DNA of 64,000 nt from Niallia circulans (GCF_003726095.1 NZ_CP026031.1:1798001-1862000), one strand, 5' to 3'. Shown: positions 36,289 to 45,115, numbered from the stretch's first letter. Numbers and translations are program-made. Notes: generated by a model not told the origin, from the sequence alone.

Positions 36289-36537
36289 TTACTTAAAATC
36301 CTTCCAATTCATTGCATTTTCATTTAACAGTTCTTCAAAACTTTTATTTTTTTCTCTTTGTCGACGTTCTTCTCTTTTTCTTTCTTCTTCTGCTTTTTGC
36401 TTGGCCTCTTCTTGTTGTTTCAGTTCTTGCTTTTTATTTTTCAGTTGATCTGCTAACTGTTCATTTAGAAGATCCCCTAATGTAACAGGCTTATCCTCCT
36501 GTTTTGTTTTTGGTACATGTCTCCGCTGCTTTGCCAT
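36289..36537 (-). CDS. yqkE: YqkE-like charged protein (DUF3886)
   Basis: 82 residues, rich in Lys, Glu, Gln and Arg, with a long predicted helix/coiled coil (about 30-65) and the C-terminal signature SFEELLNENAMNWKDFK. This matches the DUF3886 family; the position next to yqkD suggests YqkE. Function unknown. ATG at 36537 has GGAGGGGG upstream; a longer open frame ignores it. Confidence 0.75.
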   Translation of the reverse strand: MAKQRRHVPKTKQEDKPVTLGDLLNEQLADQLKNKKQELKQQEEAKQKAEEERKREERRQREKNKSFEELLNENAMNWKDFK

Positions 36538-36562
36538 CTGAATCCCCCTCCTTCTTTGGATT

Positions 36563-37012
36563 TTACAGTGCAAGTTCTATTGTTTCTTCTAATTCGACTT
36601 CTACATTCCCTTTAATTGCTCTTGTAATCATGCAGCTTGCTTCCGCCTTGTGCGCAAGTTTTGCCGCAAGCTTTATGTCTTTTTCAGCAGCGTCTTTTTT
36701 GAGCACAATCTTCGGGCGATGAATAATTTTCTGGTAAGTAAATACACCGTTTGTGACATCAACTACTGCTTCTGATTCTAATGTTAAACTTTCCTTCTCA
36801 AGTCTACTTCTTTCCATCATTGCAGCAAGGGTAATAATAAAGCAAGTTGCTGCTGCTCCGAGAAGCATTTCATCTGGATTAGTACCGACACCAGGTCCTT
36901 CCATTTCTTTTGGAATCGATATTTTTGTTTTTAAATTGCCACTTTCGATTGTCCCAATATCATTTCGATATCCTGGCCAATCAGCTTTTAAATAAAAATG
37001 ATGTTCTGCCAT
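36563..37012 (-). CDS. OsmC-family peroxide-scavenging protein
   Basis: 149 residues with the OsmC fold. A conserved cysteine is seen in GAAATCFIITLAAM and the second in AEASCMITRAI, the pair that reduces organic peroxides. It is close to the SACOL1771-type OsmC proteins of Firmicutes. It lies just upstream of the yqkE-like gene on the same strand. Confidence 0.88.
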   Translation of the reverse strand: MAEHHFYLKADWPGYRNDIGTIESGNLKTKISIPKEMEGPGVGTNPDEMLLGAAATCFIITLAAMMERSRLEKESLTLESEAVVDVTNGVFTYQKIIHRPKIVLKKDAAEKDIKLAAKLAHKAEASCMITRAIKGNVEVELEETIELAL

Positions 37013-37136
37013 AATTCACCCTTCTTTTTACTATGCTGTATGTATAATAACATATTTTTTTACTCAAGTTATATTAGAGAATTGGATACTAAGACGATTG
37101 CTAGTATCATCACTTCTACACAAGGAGGAAAGAATG

Positions 37137-37268
37137 ATGACTCAGAAACGTGACAAAGGCTACAGTCAAGCTGGTAAGCCTAATGCAGATACTGTCAAAC
37201 AAACAATTGCCGCAGAAGAATTAGAAAAGGCCATTCATCCAACAAACAGACAAAATTCTAAACAATAA
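37137..37268 (+). CDS. Small hydrophilic protein, 43 residues
   Basis: MTQKRDKGYSQAGKPNADTV then KQTIAAEELEKAIHPTNRQN. Preceded by GGAGG eight bases before the second of two ATG codons (37134/37137) and followed by a hairpin (37280-37304). No known family comes to mind; the charged composition and good translation signals support a real gene. Confidence 0.6.
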   Translation: MTQKRDKGYSQAGKPNADTVKQTIAAEELEKAIHPTNRQNSKQ

Positions 37269-37277
37269 TCTATTCTT

Positions 37278-37316
37278 CACCACACCTTCTATGAAGGTGT
37301 GGCTTCTTCTCTCTCA
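37278..37316 (+). terminator. Terminator after the 43-residue gene
   Basis: CCACACCTTC-TAT-GAAGGTGTGG, a perfect 10-base stem, followed by CTTCTTCTCTC. Confidence 0.75.
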
Positions 37317-37492
37317 TCTGCCTTTATTTGTAACCATTTATTTCATTTCGCATAAAATTTTTTATCATACCATGCATCTATATACGTCTAATTTTTAATA
37401 ATTAAAGAAGTTGTCCATTTTGTTTCTTTCTAAAGAAATGATACACTCAAATTAGTTTCTGCTAAATTTTTCAACTTACTGGAGGAATCGGT

Positions 37493-38401
37493 TTGAGAAA
37501 GCTGTTTCGTTATTTATTTTCTGTGTTATTATTTATTACTTCCATTGGTTTATACTGTTCCAATCGATTAATGTATATGAAGAAAAAAGACAATGATTTT
37601 ATTGTAAATAGAGAAAAAGAAGCTGGTAGATTAGACCCTGTTTCTTATGAAAATTTAACTAAACAAGAAATTACCATTCCATCTCCTTATGGTTATGATT
37701 TAAAAGCAATCCTAGTAGAGCCTTTTGATACGAAGAAATATATCATTATTTCCCATGGAGTCACGGAAAATAAAACGAGTTCGATTAAGTATATGAACCT
37801 ATTTTTAGAAAGAGGCTTCAACGGTATTATTTATGATCATCGCAGACATGGAGAATCGGGCGGGAAAAATACAAGCTTTGGCTATTACGAAAAATTCGAC
37901 TTAAAGCAAATTGTCGATTGGCTTAAACGAGAAAAAGGAAAAGATATACTCTTGGGGATACATGGGGAATCGATGGGTGCAGCAACAATGATTCTTTATG
38001 CTGGAGGAATCGAGGATGGAGCCGATTTCTATATTGCAGATTGTCCTTTTTCCGATTTCAAGGAGCTGTTAAATTATGTCATCAAACAGGAAATAAAACT
38101 GCCTGGAAAAGTCTTTATTCCTATCGCTAATTTATTCTTACGTGCCAGAGCTCGCTATTCGATTAAAGATATTTCCCCTATCTCTGTCATTTATAAAATA
38201 AAAAGTCCGATGTTATTTATCCATAGCAAGAAAGATGATTTTATCTTGCCAGAAATGACACAAAAACTTTTCGATAAAAAAAAGGGGCCGAAAAAATTAT
38301 TTTTCGCTGTTAATGGTACACATGCTCAAAGCTATAATGAAAACAAAGAGGCTTATGAAAAAGCCGTCGATGACTTTTTAAAGGAATATGTGCAAAGTTA
38401 A
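37493..38401 (+). CDS. yqkD: Alpha/beta hydrolase YqkD
   Basis: 302 residues. An N-terminal membrane anchor (YLFSVLLFITSIGLYCSNRL) precedes an alpha/beta hydrolase with HGVTENKTS (oxyanion), GESMGAAT (nucleophile), KKDDFILP (acid) and GTHAQSY (His). Matches B. subtilis YqkD in length and layout; substrate unknown. TTG start at 37493 behind GGAGG. Confidence 0.82.
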   Translation: MRKLFRYLFSVLLFITSIGLYCSNRLMYMKKKDNDFIVNREKEAGRLDPVSYENLTKQEITIPSPYGYDLKAILVEPFDTKKYIIISHGVTENKTSSIKYMNLFLERGFNGIIYDHRRHGESGGKNTSFGYYEKFDLKQIVDWLKREKGKDILLGIHGESMGAATMILYAGGIEDGADFYIADCPFSDFKELLNYVIKQEIKLPGKVFIPIANLFLRARARYSIKDISPISVIYKIKSPMLFIHSKKDDFILPEMTQKLFDKKKGPKKLFFAVNGTHAQSYNENKEAYEKAVDDFLKEYVQS

Positions 38402-38497
38402 AATTTAAGGCTTAACAACATTAATTCTACTAAATAATAATGTATTCAGATTAAGCCATCGAAACGATGGCTTTTCTTATAATTAATTCTTTATTTG

Positions 38498-39691
38498 TTA
38501 TAAGATCGCCTTCTTGGAAAGCTCATCTTGCCTGTTTTTAAATAATCCACTGCTTTTATATAAGAGAATAGAGGTTAAATACATGATTACCGTAAAAAAT
38601 GTTATTGCTGTAAAACCAAAAATTCGGCTAAAAAGAATCCCTCCAATAACTCCGCCAATGGTTGTCCCCGCATACATAGCAGCATTCGCTAAAGAGGAAA
38701 CAGTCCCACGAGCTGAGTGTGTTAAGCTTTGCAAAATACTCATAAATACTGGAAAAAGAGTTCCGTTAATTAAGAATATGAAAAAGAAAAACAACTCCCC
38801 TATAAACAAATTGGGTACAAATGGAAGTGCTGAGTAAAACAAAATTAACATTACTAAGGCTGCGAGTAAAGATTTTGGTTCTCCTAACTTTTTCACCAAT
38901 CCACTCCCAAAAAAAGAGCCAATAATATTGCCAAGTCCTAATACCATCATTGCTAAGCCAATTTCAGATACATTTAACGAAAAACGATTGGAAAACCAAG
39001 TACCAATATAAGAGAATACAGCAAAATTACCTACTTGGAATATAAAATAAGCTGTGAAATATTTTATGGAATTTTCCGTTTTAAATATACCTCGATATCG
39101 CTTGAAAACTGATTGTTTTTCACTATCCTTTATGGCTTTAATGGTAGGCATAAAATAGAAAACAACTACAATCAAAAAAATGGAGAAAAAAGAAATTATG
39201 TAAAAAGGGGTATGCCAGCTAAAGGTTGCCAATAAACTTCCAATCGGAATTCCTATTAATTGAGAAAAAGCCAAACCGCCAGTTGCATAGCCCATTATTT
39301 TTATAATGTCTTGCTGCCTAGACAAAATTGGGATCGAAGCCCAGACTTGCGGTGTTACAAAAGCAGCACTTATTCCTGCCAACAATCTAAATGAAATCAT
39401 AGTCCAAAAGTTTGCTGCCAGTCCACACATAAAAGTGGATATAGAAAATCCAGCCAAACCAACAATCATTATTTTCTTGCGATTTGCTCCATCAGAGATT
39501 GGTCCTGCTATTAAAGCAAAAATGGCATATCCCAAAGCATAACTGCTTACCAACCATCCTGACCAACTTATCGGTATGTGATAAGCACTTTGTAAAGTTG
39601 GGATTAGTGGCGATATTAAAAAAGTATCAGTACCAATAACAAACATTATTAAGAAAAAAGTAATAGATATTTTCTTATTCAAAACTGTCAC
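38498..39691 (-). CDS. MFS transporter (drug:H+ antiporter type)
   Basis: 397 residues, 12 membrane helices, with the DHA1 motif A GPISDGANRKKIM. Probably exports a small molecule. It is 56 bases downstream of an ArsR-type regulator on the same strand, which likely controls it. Confidence 0.85.
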   Translation of the reverse strand: MTVLNKKISITFFLIMFVIGTDTFLISPLIPTLQSAYHIPISWSGWLVSSYALGYAIFALIAGPISDGANRKKIMIVGLAGFSISTFMCGLAANFWTMISFRLLAGISAAFVTPQVWASIPILSRQQDIIKIMGYATGGLAFSQLIGIPIGSLLATFSWHTPFYIISFFSIFLIVVVFYFMPTIKAIKDSEKQSVFKRYRGIFKTENSIKYFTAYFIFQVGNFAVFSYIGTWFSNRFSLNVSEIGLAMMVLGLGNIIGSFFGSGLVKKLGEPKSLLAALVMLILFYSALPFVPNLFIGELFFFFIFLINGTLFPVFMSILQSLTHSARGTVSSLANAAMYAGTTIGGVIGGILFSRIFGFTAITFFTVIMYLTSILLYKSSGLFKNRQDELSKKAIL

Positions 39692-39703
39692 TCCATTGTT
39701 CTA

Positions 39704-39723
39704 TAGTTTAATGATTATCGAAC
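39704..39723. promoter_or_regulatory. Likely ArsR operator, copy 1
   Basis: TAGTTTAATGATTATCGAAC. The same 20 bases with one mismatch occur in inverted orientation at 40026-40045 around the arsR start. This copy is itself flanked by TATAGTT/AACTATA. Confidence 0.6.
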
Positions 39724-39747
39724 TATATTGCAAAAAAACACCCTAGA

Positions 39748-40053
39748 TTACAATGAATCTAGGAAACCAGGTAAATACTTCTCAAACGTGTCCAAATTTA
39801 ATTTAACATACTTATTTCGAGTTTCTTTACGAGTTGATGTTAGTCCCGCCTCTCTTAGAGTTTTAAAATGGTATGAAGCTGTTGATTTTGTAATATTAAT
39901 TTTTTCACCTACCTCTCCACAACTTAATTCTGTTTTTTGATCTCTAAGAATCCGGATAATTTCTAGTCGGGATTCATCAGCCAAAGCCTTAAATATTTGT
40001 ACTTTAATTTGATCTTTATTTTTTTGTTCGATAATCATAAAACTATCATACAT
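39748..40053 (-). CDS. ArsR-family HTH regulator
   Basis: 101 residues or fewer, winged helix (LSCGEVGEKINITKSTASYH, FKTLREAGL). No cysteine metal site beyond the single one in LSCGEV, so the signal is unclear. The start may be ATG 40053 or ATG 40038; neither has a clear ribosome site. Upstream of the MFS gene and presumably its repressor. Confidence 0.85.
   Translation of the reverse strand: MYDSFMIIEQKNKDQIKVQIFKALADESRLEIIRILRDQKTELSCGEVGEKINITKSTASYHFKTLREAGLTSTRKETRNKYVKLNLDTFEKYLPGFLDSL
40026..40045. promoter_or_regulatory. Likely ArsR operator, copy 2
   Basis: Inverted copy of the 39704-39723 element (19 of 20 identical), covering the start region of the arsR gene; suggests autoregulation. 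Confidence 0.5.
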
Positions 40054-40315
40054 TTTATTGAAAAATATAGCAAGTTTGGTAAACTTACTAGTATACTATT
40101 ATCACAAAATATAGCCTTTATTTCATTAAGATTTCAATACATCATTGATACGCAGGAGTTATTAGAAGAACTCAATAGTCATATGGCTTTTTAACCACTT
40201 GCATAGCTTGCAGAAATTGAAGTACCCCCTGTTATCGTAAATACAATAGAGCTACCTTGCCCCTTCAAAAAAAGTAAATATACACATTCATATTAAAATT
40301 ATTATTTAAAATTTC
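40054..40315. other. Intergenic gap upstream of the T-box promoter
   Basis: No intact gene. A frame ending YIIDTQELLEELNSHMAF before TAA at 40192 has no ribosome site and may be a remnant. The left part should hold the arsR promoter. Confidence 0.4.
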
Positions 40316-40344
40316 TTTACATCCCCGCGAAGGTTTGATATGGT
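40316..40344 (+). promoter_or_regulatory. Sigma-A promoter of the T-box transcript
   Basis: TTTACA, 17 bases, TATGGT, directly upstream of the T-box leader. Confidence 0.65.
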
Positions 40345-40364
40345 AAAAAACAATAAAATGCCAC

Positions 40365-40655
40365 AAACAAATACATGCGATGATGAGAAGAGTACAATCA
40401 TACAATTCTTCAAAGAGAGCTCCTGTTGGTGGAAAGGAGTAAGAATAATGGTTGGAAGCAAGCCTCTGAGCGGCACATCGGATCCATATGGGTGATGGTG
40501 TGACAGATGCTCCTGTTATCGAGCTAGGGTATATGTATGTTCTTCATACCGTACCTACAAAGGACAATATGGTAACATATTGTCAAACTGGGGTGGCACC
40601 ACGGCGCGCAGCAACTCGTCCTCAAGACTAAATCTTGGGGGTGAGTTTTTTTATT
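40365..40655 (+). promoter_or_regulatory. T-box riboswitch, probably alanine-specific
   Basis: All landmarks are present: Stem I with AGAGAGCTCCTGTTGGTGGA (distal bulge-loop), the T-box sequence GGGTGGCACCACGGCG (40591-40606) and a terminator stem (about 40612-40645, AACTCGTCCTCAAGA against TCTTGGGGGTGAGTT) followed by TTTTTTT. By alignment with the proline leader at 53027 (GAA-CCT-AC), the specifier here is GAA-GCA-AG, with GCA (Ala) at 40458-40460. UGG (Trp) one register earlier cannot be excluded. The leader controls an MFS transporter. Confidence 0.88.
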
Positions 40656-40686
40656 ATCCAATTTTGCATTTTAAGGAGGAAATAAA

Positions 40687-41913
40687 TTGCGTATAAACAA
40701 GTTAGTGAAGTCGTGGAAATACCCTTCTATCTTATTATCAAGCATTGGTATTTCCAGTATTGGAGAATGGGTCTATTTTATAGCGCTAAATTTAATCGTT
40801 CTTGATAGGATGGGGGTACTTGCTGTTTCGGGGTTATATATACTTAGGGCTCTATCTGCATTTTTTACAAACTTTTGGTCCGGTAGTTTAATAGACCGAT
40901 TGAATAAAAAGCATTTGATGGTTTTGCTGAACATATTCCAAGCAGTGTTCATTGCCTTATTGCCTTCCCTATCATCTCTTTCTGCCATTTATACAATCGT
41001 TTTTTTTATTAATGTAGCTAGTTCCATGTATGAACAAACGTCAGTACCGTACATTACCAAGTTAATTCCTCCAGATCAAAGAAAAAGGTTTAATTCACTT
41101 CGAAGCTTAATTGATTCTGGAGCATTTGTGATAGGACCTGCCATTGCGGGAATGCTATTTATGATTGGTACACCTAATTTTGCCATCTATAGTAATGCAA
41201 TAGCTCTTTTCATTTCAGCTCTTATCACACTTATTCTGCCAAATATTGAAAGAAATGATTTTATTGAAACAGAAGATAAAAAAATATCTTTAAAGATTTT
41301 AAGACAAGATTGGAGATTAGTTGTAGATTTTAGCCGGAACCATCTCTATATTATCATTATTTATTTACTCTTTAGTACAATAATGGTTTTAGCAACTGCA
41401 GTAGATTCACTTGAAGCAGCGTTTTCAAGAGAAGTACTTCTATTGTCAGAGAGAGATTATGGATTTCTCGTGAGTATTGCTGGTGCGGGGATAATTGTTG
41501 GCGCACTAGTTAATATCATAATTGTTAAAAAGGTTGCTACCTCTTGGCTGATTGGACTTGGATCCTTGATGGTATCAGTCGGGTATATGATTTATGCATT
41601 TTCCGCTAATTTTTTGATAGCGGCAATTGGTTTTTTTGTTCTTTCCTTTTCGATGGCTTTTCTCAACACAGGATTTAACACATTTTATCAAAAGAATATT
41701 CCCGTACATGTAATGGGAAGGGTTGGCAGTGTGTACAGATGCATTGAAGCCTTTTTTATCATTATTTCGACCATACTTTTTGGGATAATGGCTGAAATGA
41801 TTTCCATTAAGTCTGTTATCATATTAGGAAGCATCATAATGTTTGCAGTAACGATTATATTATTTATCTTTAATACACGGCCTTCGAAAGCTGCGTTTTA
41901 TATGGAGGAATAA
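40687..41913 (+). CDS. T-box-controlled MFS transporter (EntS/macrolide-efflux type)
   Basis: 408 residues, 12 helices. Sequence features (NFWSGSLIDRLNKKHLMVLL; QTSVPYITKLIPPDQRKRFN) put it with MFS_3/EntS-like exporters rather than amino-acid importers. TTG start at 40687 behind AAGGAGG. Transcription depends on an upstream T-box that reads uncharged tRNA, so it is induced by amino-acid starvation (probably alanine). It could move an amino acid or peptide, or export an inhibitor of an aminoacyl-tRNA synthetase. A strong terminator follows. Confidence 0.83.
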   Translation: MRINKLVKSWKYPSILLSSIGISSIGEWVYFIALNLIVLDRMGVLAVSGLYILRALSAFFTNFWSGSLIDRLNKKHLMVLLNIFQAVFIALLPSLSSLSAIYTIVFFINVASSMYEQTSVPYITKLIPPDQRKRFNSLRSLIDSGAFVIGPAIAGMLFMIGTPNFAIYSNAIALFISALITLILPNIERNDFIETEDKKISLKILRQDWRLVVDFSRNHLYIIIIYLLFSTIMVLATAVDSLEAAFSREVLLLSERDYGFLVSIAGAGIIVGALVNIIIVKKVATSWLIGLGSLMVSVGYMIYAFSANFLIAAIGFFVLSFSMAFLNTGFNTFYQKNIPVHVMGRVGSVYRCIEAFFIIISTILFGIMAEMISIKSVIILGSIIMFAVTIILFIFNTRPSKAAFYMEE

Positions 41914-41976
41914 TATTGAATACATATACTGGTTAGTGCTTTTCTTTATAATTAGATCTTGAATATAGCAAAAATA

Positions 41977-42017
41977 CAAAAGTCCTTGAGAATGGGATTA
42001 CTCTCAAGGACTTTTGC
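41977..42017. terminator. Strong terminator after the T-box transporter
   Basis: CAAAAGTCCTTGAGA and its complement around a 10-base loop; near-perfect 15-base stem, T-rich on one side. Confidence 0.85.
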
Positions 42018-42040
42018 CAGCAAACTAAACTAATTTTTTA

Positions 42041-42184
42041 TTAGGAATACGAGTAATTCTTTTTGTCTGCATTTCCAGCATTATTGTATTCAACATTAGT
42101 TAAGGACAGCCAAATGAAAGAAACATGAGATAATACAGCTAAAATAATAAATACAATCTTTTTCCATGTTTCTATGTCTCTCAA
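42041..42184 (-). CDS. Small membrane protein, 47 residues
   Basis: A frame from TTG 42184 reads MRDIETWKKIVFIILAVLSH, then one helix through FIWLSL and a hydrophilic tail KKNYSYS. Composition is that of a real small membrane protein, but no clear ribosome site is seen. It lies downstream of the XRE/DUF3278-like pair and may belong to that unit. Confidence 0.45.
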   Translation of the reverse strand: MRDIETWKKIVFIILAVLSHVSFIWLSLTNVEYNNAGNADKKNYSYS

Positions 42185-42279
42185 TAATTAGTATTATCTT
42201 CGTTTTATTATACCCTTTTGGATCATAAGCTCCCTTTATAAGCAAGTATCTATGTTCAAGATCTTAAAGCCGAACTATA

Positions 42280-42776
42280 TCAAAAGTGTTTCTGCAGCTT
42301 TGATTTAGAGAACAAATACATTGTCATACCAAATAACATTCCACCTAAAAGCCAGATTAATACGTTCCACCACTCAAGGTTTAATTCACCTGTTGACAAA
42401 TACGGAAATACATATTCCATCAAAATTAACATACTTAAGCCCCATTGAATGCCAGCTAGGAATGACGATTTTTTCAATTGCTTTTTCTTTTCTTCGTACT
42501 CTTCTATAGAAGCACAATCCGTTTCATCAAGCTGCTTTTTCTTATTTTTATAAGTGTCAAAATTGCATAAATCATATTAACAATGAAAAGCGAAGGAGTT
42601 GCAAATGAAAGTGTATGATGAATTGTGTCGATAATGAGACTAATAATCATTAATAGTGTAGTCAAATACCACAGCATAATTCCAGAAAAGGCTAATTCTT
42701 TATGGATTTCATAGAGCTGGTATTCATCTCGATCATCATAAACCCCTATAAAACGATTAAGTATCTTATTCCTCAT
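42280..42776 (-). pseudogene. DUF3278-like membrane protein, frameshifted
   Basis: The first frame (from ATG 42776) gives two membrane helices and ends prematurely. Adding one base to the T run at 42545-42549 (plus strand) joins it to KKKQLDETDCASIEEYEKKK and two further helices, ending at 42280: about 165 residues. The N-terminal segment (FIGVYDDRDEYQLYEIHKEL) resembles DUF3278 proteins. The start overlaps the XRE gene by 11 bases. Pseudogene or assembly error. Confidence 0.7.
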
Positions 42777-42969
42777 TAGTATTATCCTCCCAAAATAGTG
42801 TATTAAGGTCTGTGTTAAGCTCCTTGGCTAAGGAAATACATAAAGACAAAGAGGGATTATATTTATCATTCTCAATTAAATTAATGGTCTGTCTTGCTAC
42901 ACCTACTTTCTTAGCGAGTTCAATTTGGGTTAAACTGCAATGTTTCCTATACTCTTTGACCCTGTTCAA
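42766..42969 (-). CDS. XRE-family HTH repressor
   Basis: 67 residues, one helix-turn-helix (LTQIELAKKVGVARQTINLI), paralogous to the regulator at 33652 (shared QTI-LIE-KYNP core). TTG at 42969 is chosen as start because AAAGG lies upstream and the operator at 43011-43031 would then be in the promoter. Confidence 0.85.
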   Translation of the reverse strand: MNRVKEYRKHCSLTQIELAKKVGVARQTINLIENDKYNPSLSLCISLAKELNTDLNTLFWEDNTNEE

Positions 42970-43010
42970 GTTAGACATCCTTTCACGAAGACCTATAAGT
43001 ACATTATATA

Positions 43011-43031
43011 TGACATTTTGATAAAATGTCA
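43011..43031. promoter_or_regulatory. Operator palindrome of the XRE gene
   Basis: TGACATTTT, three bases, AAAATGTCA: a perfect inverted repeat with 9-base arms. A further half site TGACATTTT lies at 43040-43048. Typical for autoregulation by the XRE protein. Confidence 0.75.
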
Positions 43032-43073
43032 ATTATACATGACATTTTTTCATAGACTAGTTATCCCAACTAA

Positions 43074-43579
43074 AAAGAGAGTGGGACATAACAAAATAAT
43101 TAATGGATAAAGACGAACAATCTCTAAATTAGTAGGGAAACCAATTCGTTCCATTACGCTACAGACACTCCCTTTCCGCGGGGAGCAACCTAAGCCTCCT
43201 CGGCTTCAAGCCTGTGGGGTCTTAGGCTTTGCTCTACTTCCCGCAGGAGTTGAGTGTCCTCCGCTCCATTTCACTCCGTTTTTAAAGATTATTTAGTTCC
43301 AGCATTTTTTTCAAAAGAAAATAAAACGGAGCAGACTGAATACACGGAGACTCCTATGGGAGCTGCGAGAAAGTCCAAGACCCCGCAGGAACGTAGTGAC
43401 GAGGAGGCTTGGCGCTCGCCCCATGGAAAGCGCAGTGTATTCAGTCTGCGTGCGATTACCACAAAACTTCTTTCTTAAAATAAATAAAAAAACCAAACAA
43501 TTATACGAATTTTTTTTAGTGTGTACGTATAATTGTTCGGGATTAAATTTAATTGAAATACTTATGTCCCAGTCTCTTT
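43074..43579. mobile_element. 506-bp non-coding element with inverted ends
   Basis: The ends AAAGAGAGTGGGACATAA and TTATGTCCCAGTCTCTTT are inverted repeats (17 of 18). Inside are two inverted copies of a GC-rich module (about 43150-43265 and 43335-43450) with words like CTCCTGCGGGA, AGACCCC and GGAAAGCG, then an AT-rich hairpin (43493-43540). There is no transposase. The open frames across it are by-products. One GC-rich module also occurs at 50670-50780, so it is a dispersed, MITE-like or structured-RNA-like family. Confidence 0.75.
43493..43540. repeat. Palindromic hairpin, copy 1
   Basis: CCAAACAATTATACG pairs with CGTATAATTGTTCGG (14 of 15). A second, perfect copy of this hairpin type lies at 45835-45883. 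Confidence 0.7.
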
Positions 43580-43732
43580 ATTTCTTTTTATTTTACAAAC
43601 TTGCTCCATTTTCTACACAATAAACAGCTTAAGAACCACATTAATAACTGGAACTTTTGAAAAAAGCAAGCCGCAATCAATTAATTTGTTATCAAGAGAT
43701 TTAAAACTATAACTTTATCAAATTTAATCAAG

Positions 43733-44416
43733 TTATTCTCTCATTCCTTTCATTAGGTCTAATCTTGTTGCCCATAGTGCGGGAATTAAGACGGCTCCTA
43801 AACCAATCAAAGGTGATAATAAAAATAATCCCAACAGAAGTTTTGGTAATACTGCAAATGTATTGGCATCCAAGCCTTGAATGAAGCAATATGCCGATAA
43901 AGTAGATAATCCAATCGCTAATACACCAGCTGTTGTTGTTAGTAATGCGCCTTCCATTAGTAATAATGAAAGTAACCTCTTCTTAGTACTCCCCAATACT
44001 CGCAACATACTAAGTTCTTTCAGTATTTCCTTAATACTGCTGGCAGTACTGTTCATTAACCCAATAACAGTAAATATAATCATCATGGCTACTGCCAAGT
44101 AAAGAAGGAATACTCGTTGAAGGAATTGCTGCTCCAACTCTGCCAACTCTTCAGCACGGCTATAGAGAATTGTATTGGAATATGCAGGATCCTGTAATAA
44201 GGATTGAATCAACTTAACTTTTTCTTTCTTATATCCATGCAGAATGTTCATTTCTACCTGATAAAGTGTGTCAATCCCAAACATTGCTTTCATATTTTCT
44301 CTAGTTGTAAAAAAATGATAGTCAGCATCCCCAATATGCTCGGTATCAGTAATAATTCCTTCTACTACAAACTCTTTTTCATCTAACTCATTAAAATCCT
44401 CTGAATTTATCAACAA
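43733..44416 (-). pseudogene. FtsX-like ABC permease, 5'-truncated
   Basis: 227 residues covering only the C-terminal part of a MacB/FtsX-type permease: part of the periplasmic domain and three membrane helices (VFLLYLAVAMMIIFTVIGLM; LSMLRVLGSTKKRLLSLLLM). A full-length member has a further N-terminal helix and domain. No partner ATPase is nearby. It starts without a good ribosome site and is probably a remnant. Confidence 0.7.
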
Positions 44417-44437
44417 GGAAAAATTTTTATATTGATT

Positions 44438-45115
44438 CTAGCTAACTTCTAAATTCCCTTCTACATCAACCACAATTGTGTGATGTTGCGAGGTGATAAT
44501 TTCCAGAGGGAATACAGCTGAAATTTTATTAGAGAAAAACCATTCTCTTCCTGGTTTATTAAGGATTAAGAAGATGCCTTTTGATTTATTTCCCATAAAG
44601 TTGATGGATGTTAGATCTAAAGGTTGATTATCCCGTTCATTAATTCCCACTTCCATCAATCTTTTCCCTGCGGCTGCTACATCACTGACCGTTACCCCTA
44701 TCTCGCTGATGTTTATGACACTTTCACTAGAAAAAGGAGCCTCATCTTGTTCGGAAATAGAGTTCCTTGAAATAAACTCTACTATATTTCCAGAAGGATC
44801 ATAAAAATAGAGAGAATGAGCCTGGAAATTGGAAAAATACACTTCATCTTCTCCCTCATCATTAACATTTAATGCAACCCTTTCTTTTACCCATGACTTT
44901 GCTTCTGCAAATTTATTAGCAAAAATGTTAAAAGCAAAGTGGTAATATGGATTACCCAATACATTTTCTGATGTAAATTTCAATTTGCTTGAACCCGCTT
45001 TAATGCAAAAGCTATGACTATCTTCCTTAATCAATGGAAATCCAAGAGTCTCTACATAAAAACTCTTCATTTCTTTGATATTATTCGTTTGCAGAGTTAG
45101 CAGTTTTACTTCCAT
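44438..45115 (-). CDS. VOC-family (glyoxalase-like) protein
   Basis: 225 residues with a vicinal-oxygen-chelate fold: LLTLQTNNIKEMKSFYVETL at the start and FYDPSGNIVEFI with the metal-binding Glu. The second half resembles a further VOC-like module. May be a metal-dependent dioxygenase or isomerase; substrate unknown. Confidence 0.75.
   Translation of the reverse strand: MEVKLLTLQTNNIKEMKSFYVETLGFPLIKEDSHSFCIKAGSSKLKFTSENVLGNPYYHFAFNIFANKFAEAKSWVKERVALNVNDEGEDEVYFSNFQAHSLYFYDPSGNIVEFISRNSISEQDEAPFSSESVINISEIGVTVSDVAAAGKRLMEVGINERDNQPLDLTSINFMGNKSKGIFLILNKPGREWFFSNKISAVFPLEIITSQHHTIVVDVEGNLEVS

Noticed and set aside
43254..43623. Open frames inside the inverted-end element
   Set aside because: They follow the GC-rich repeat module and exist on both strands; no domain or ribosome site.
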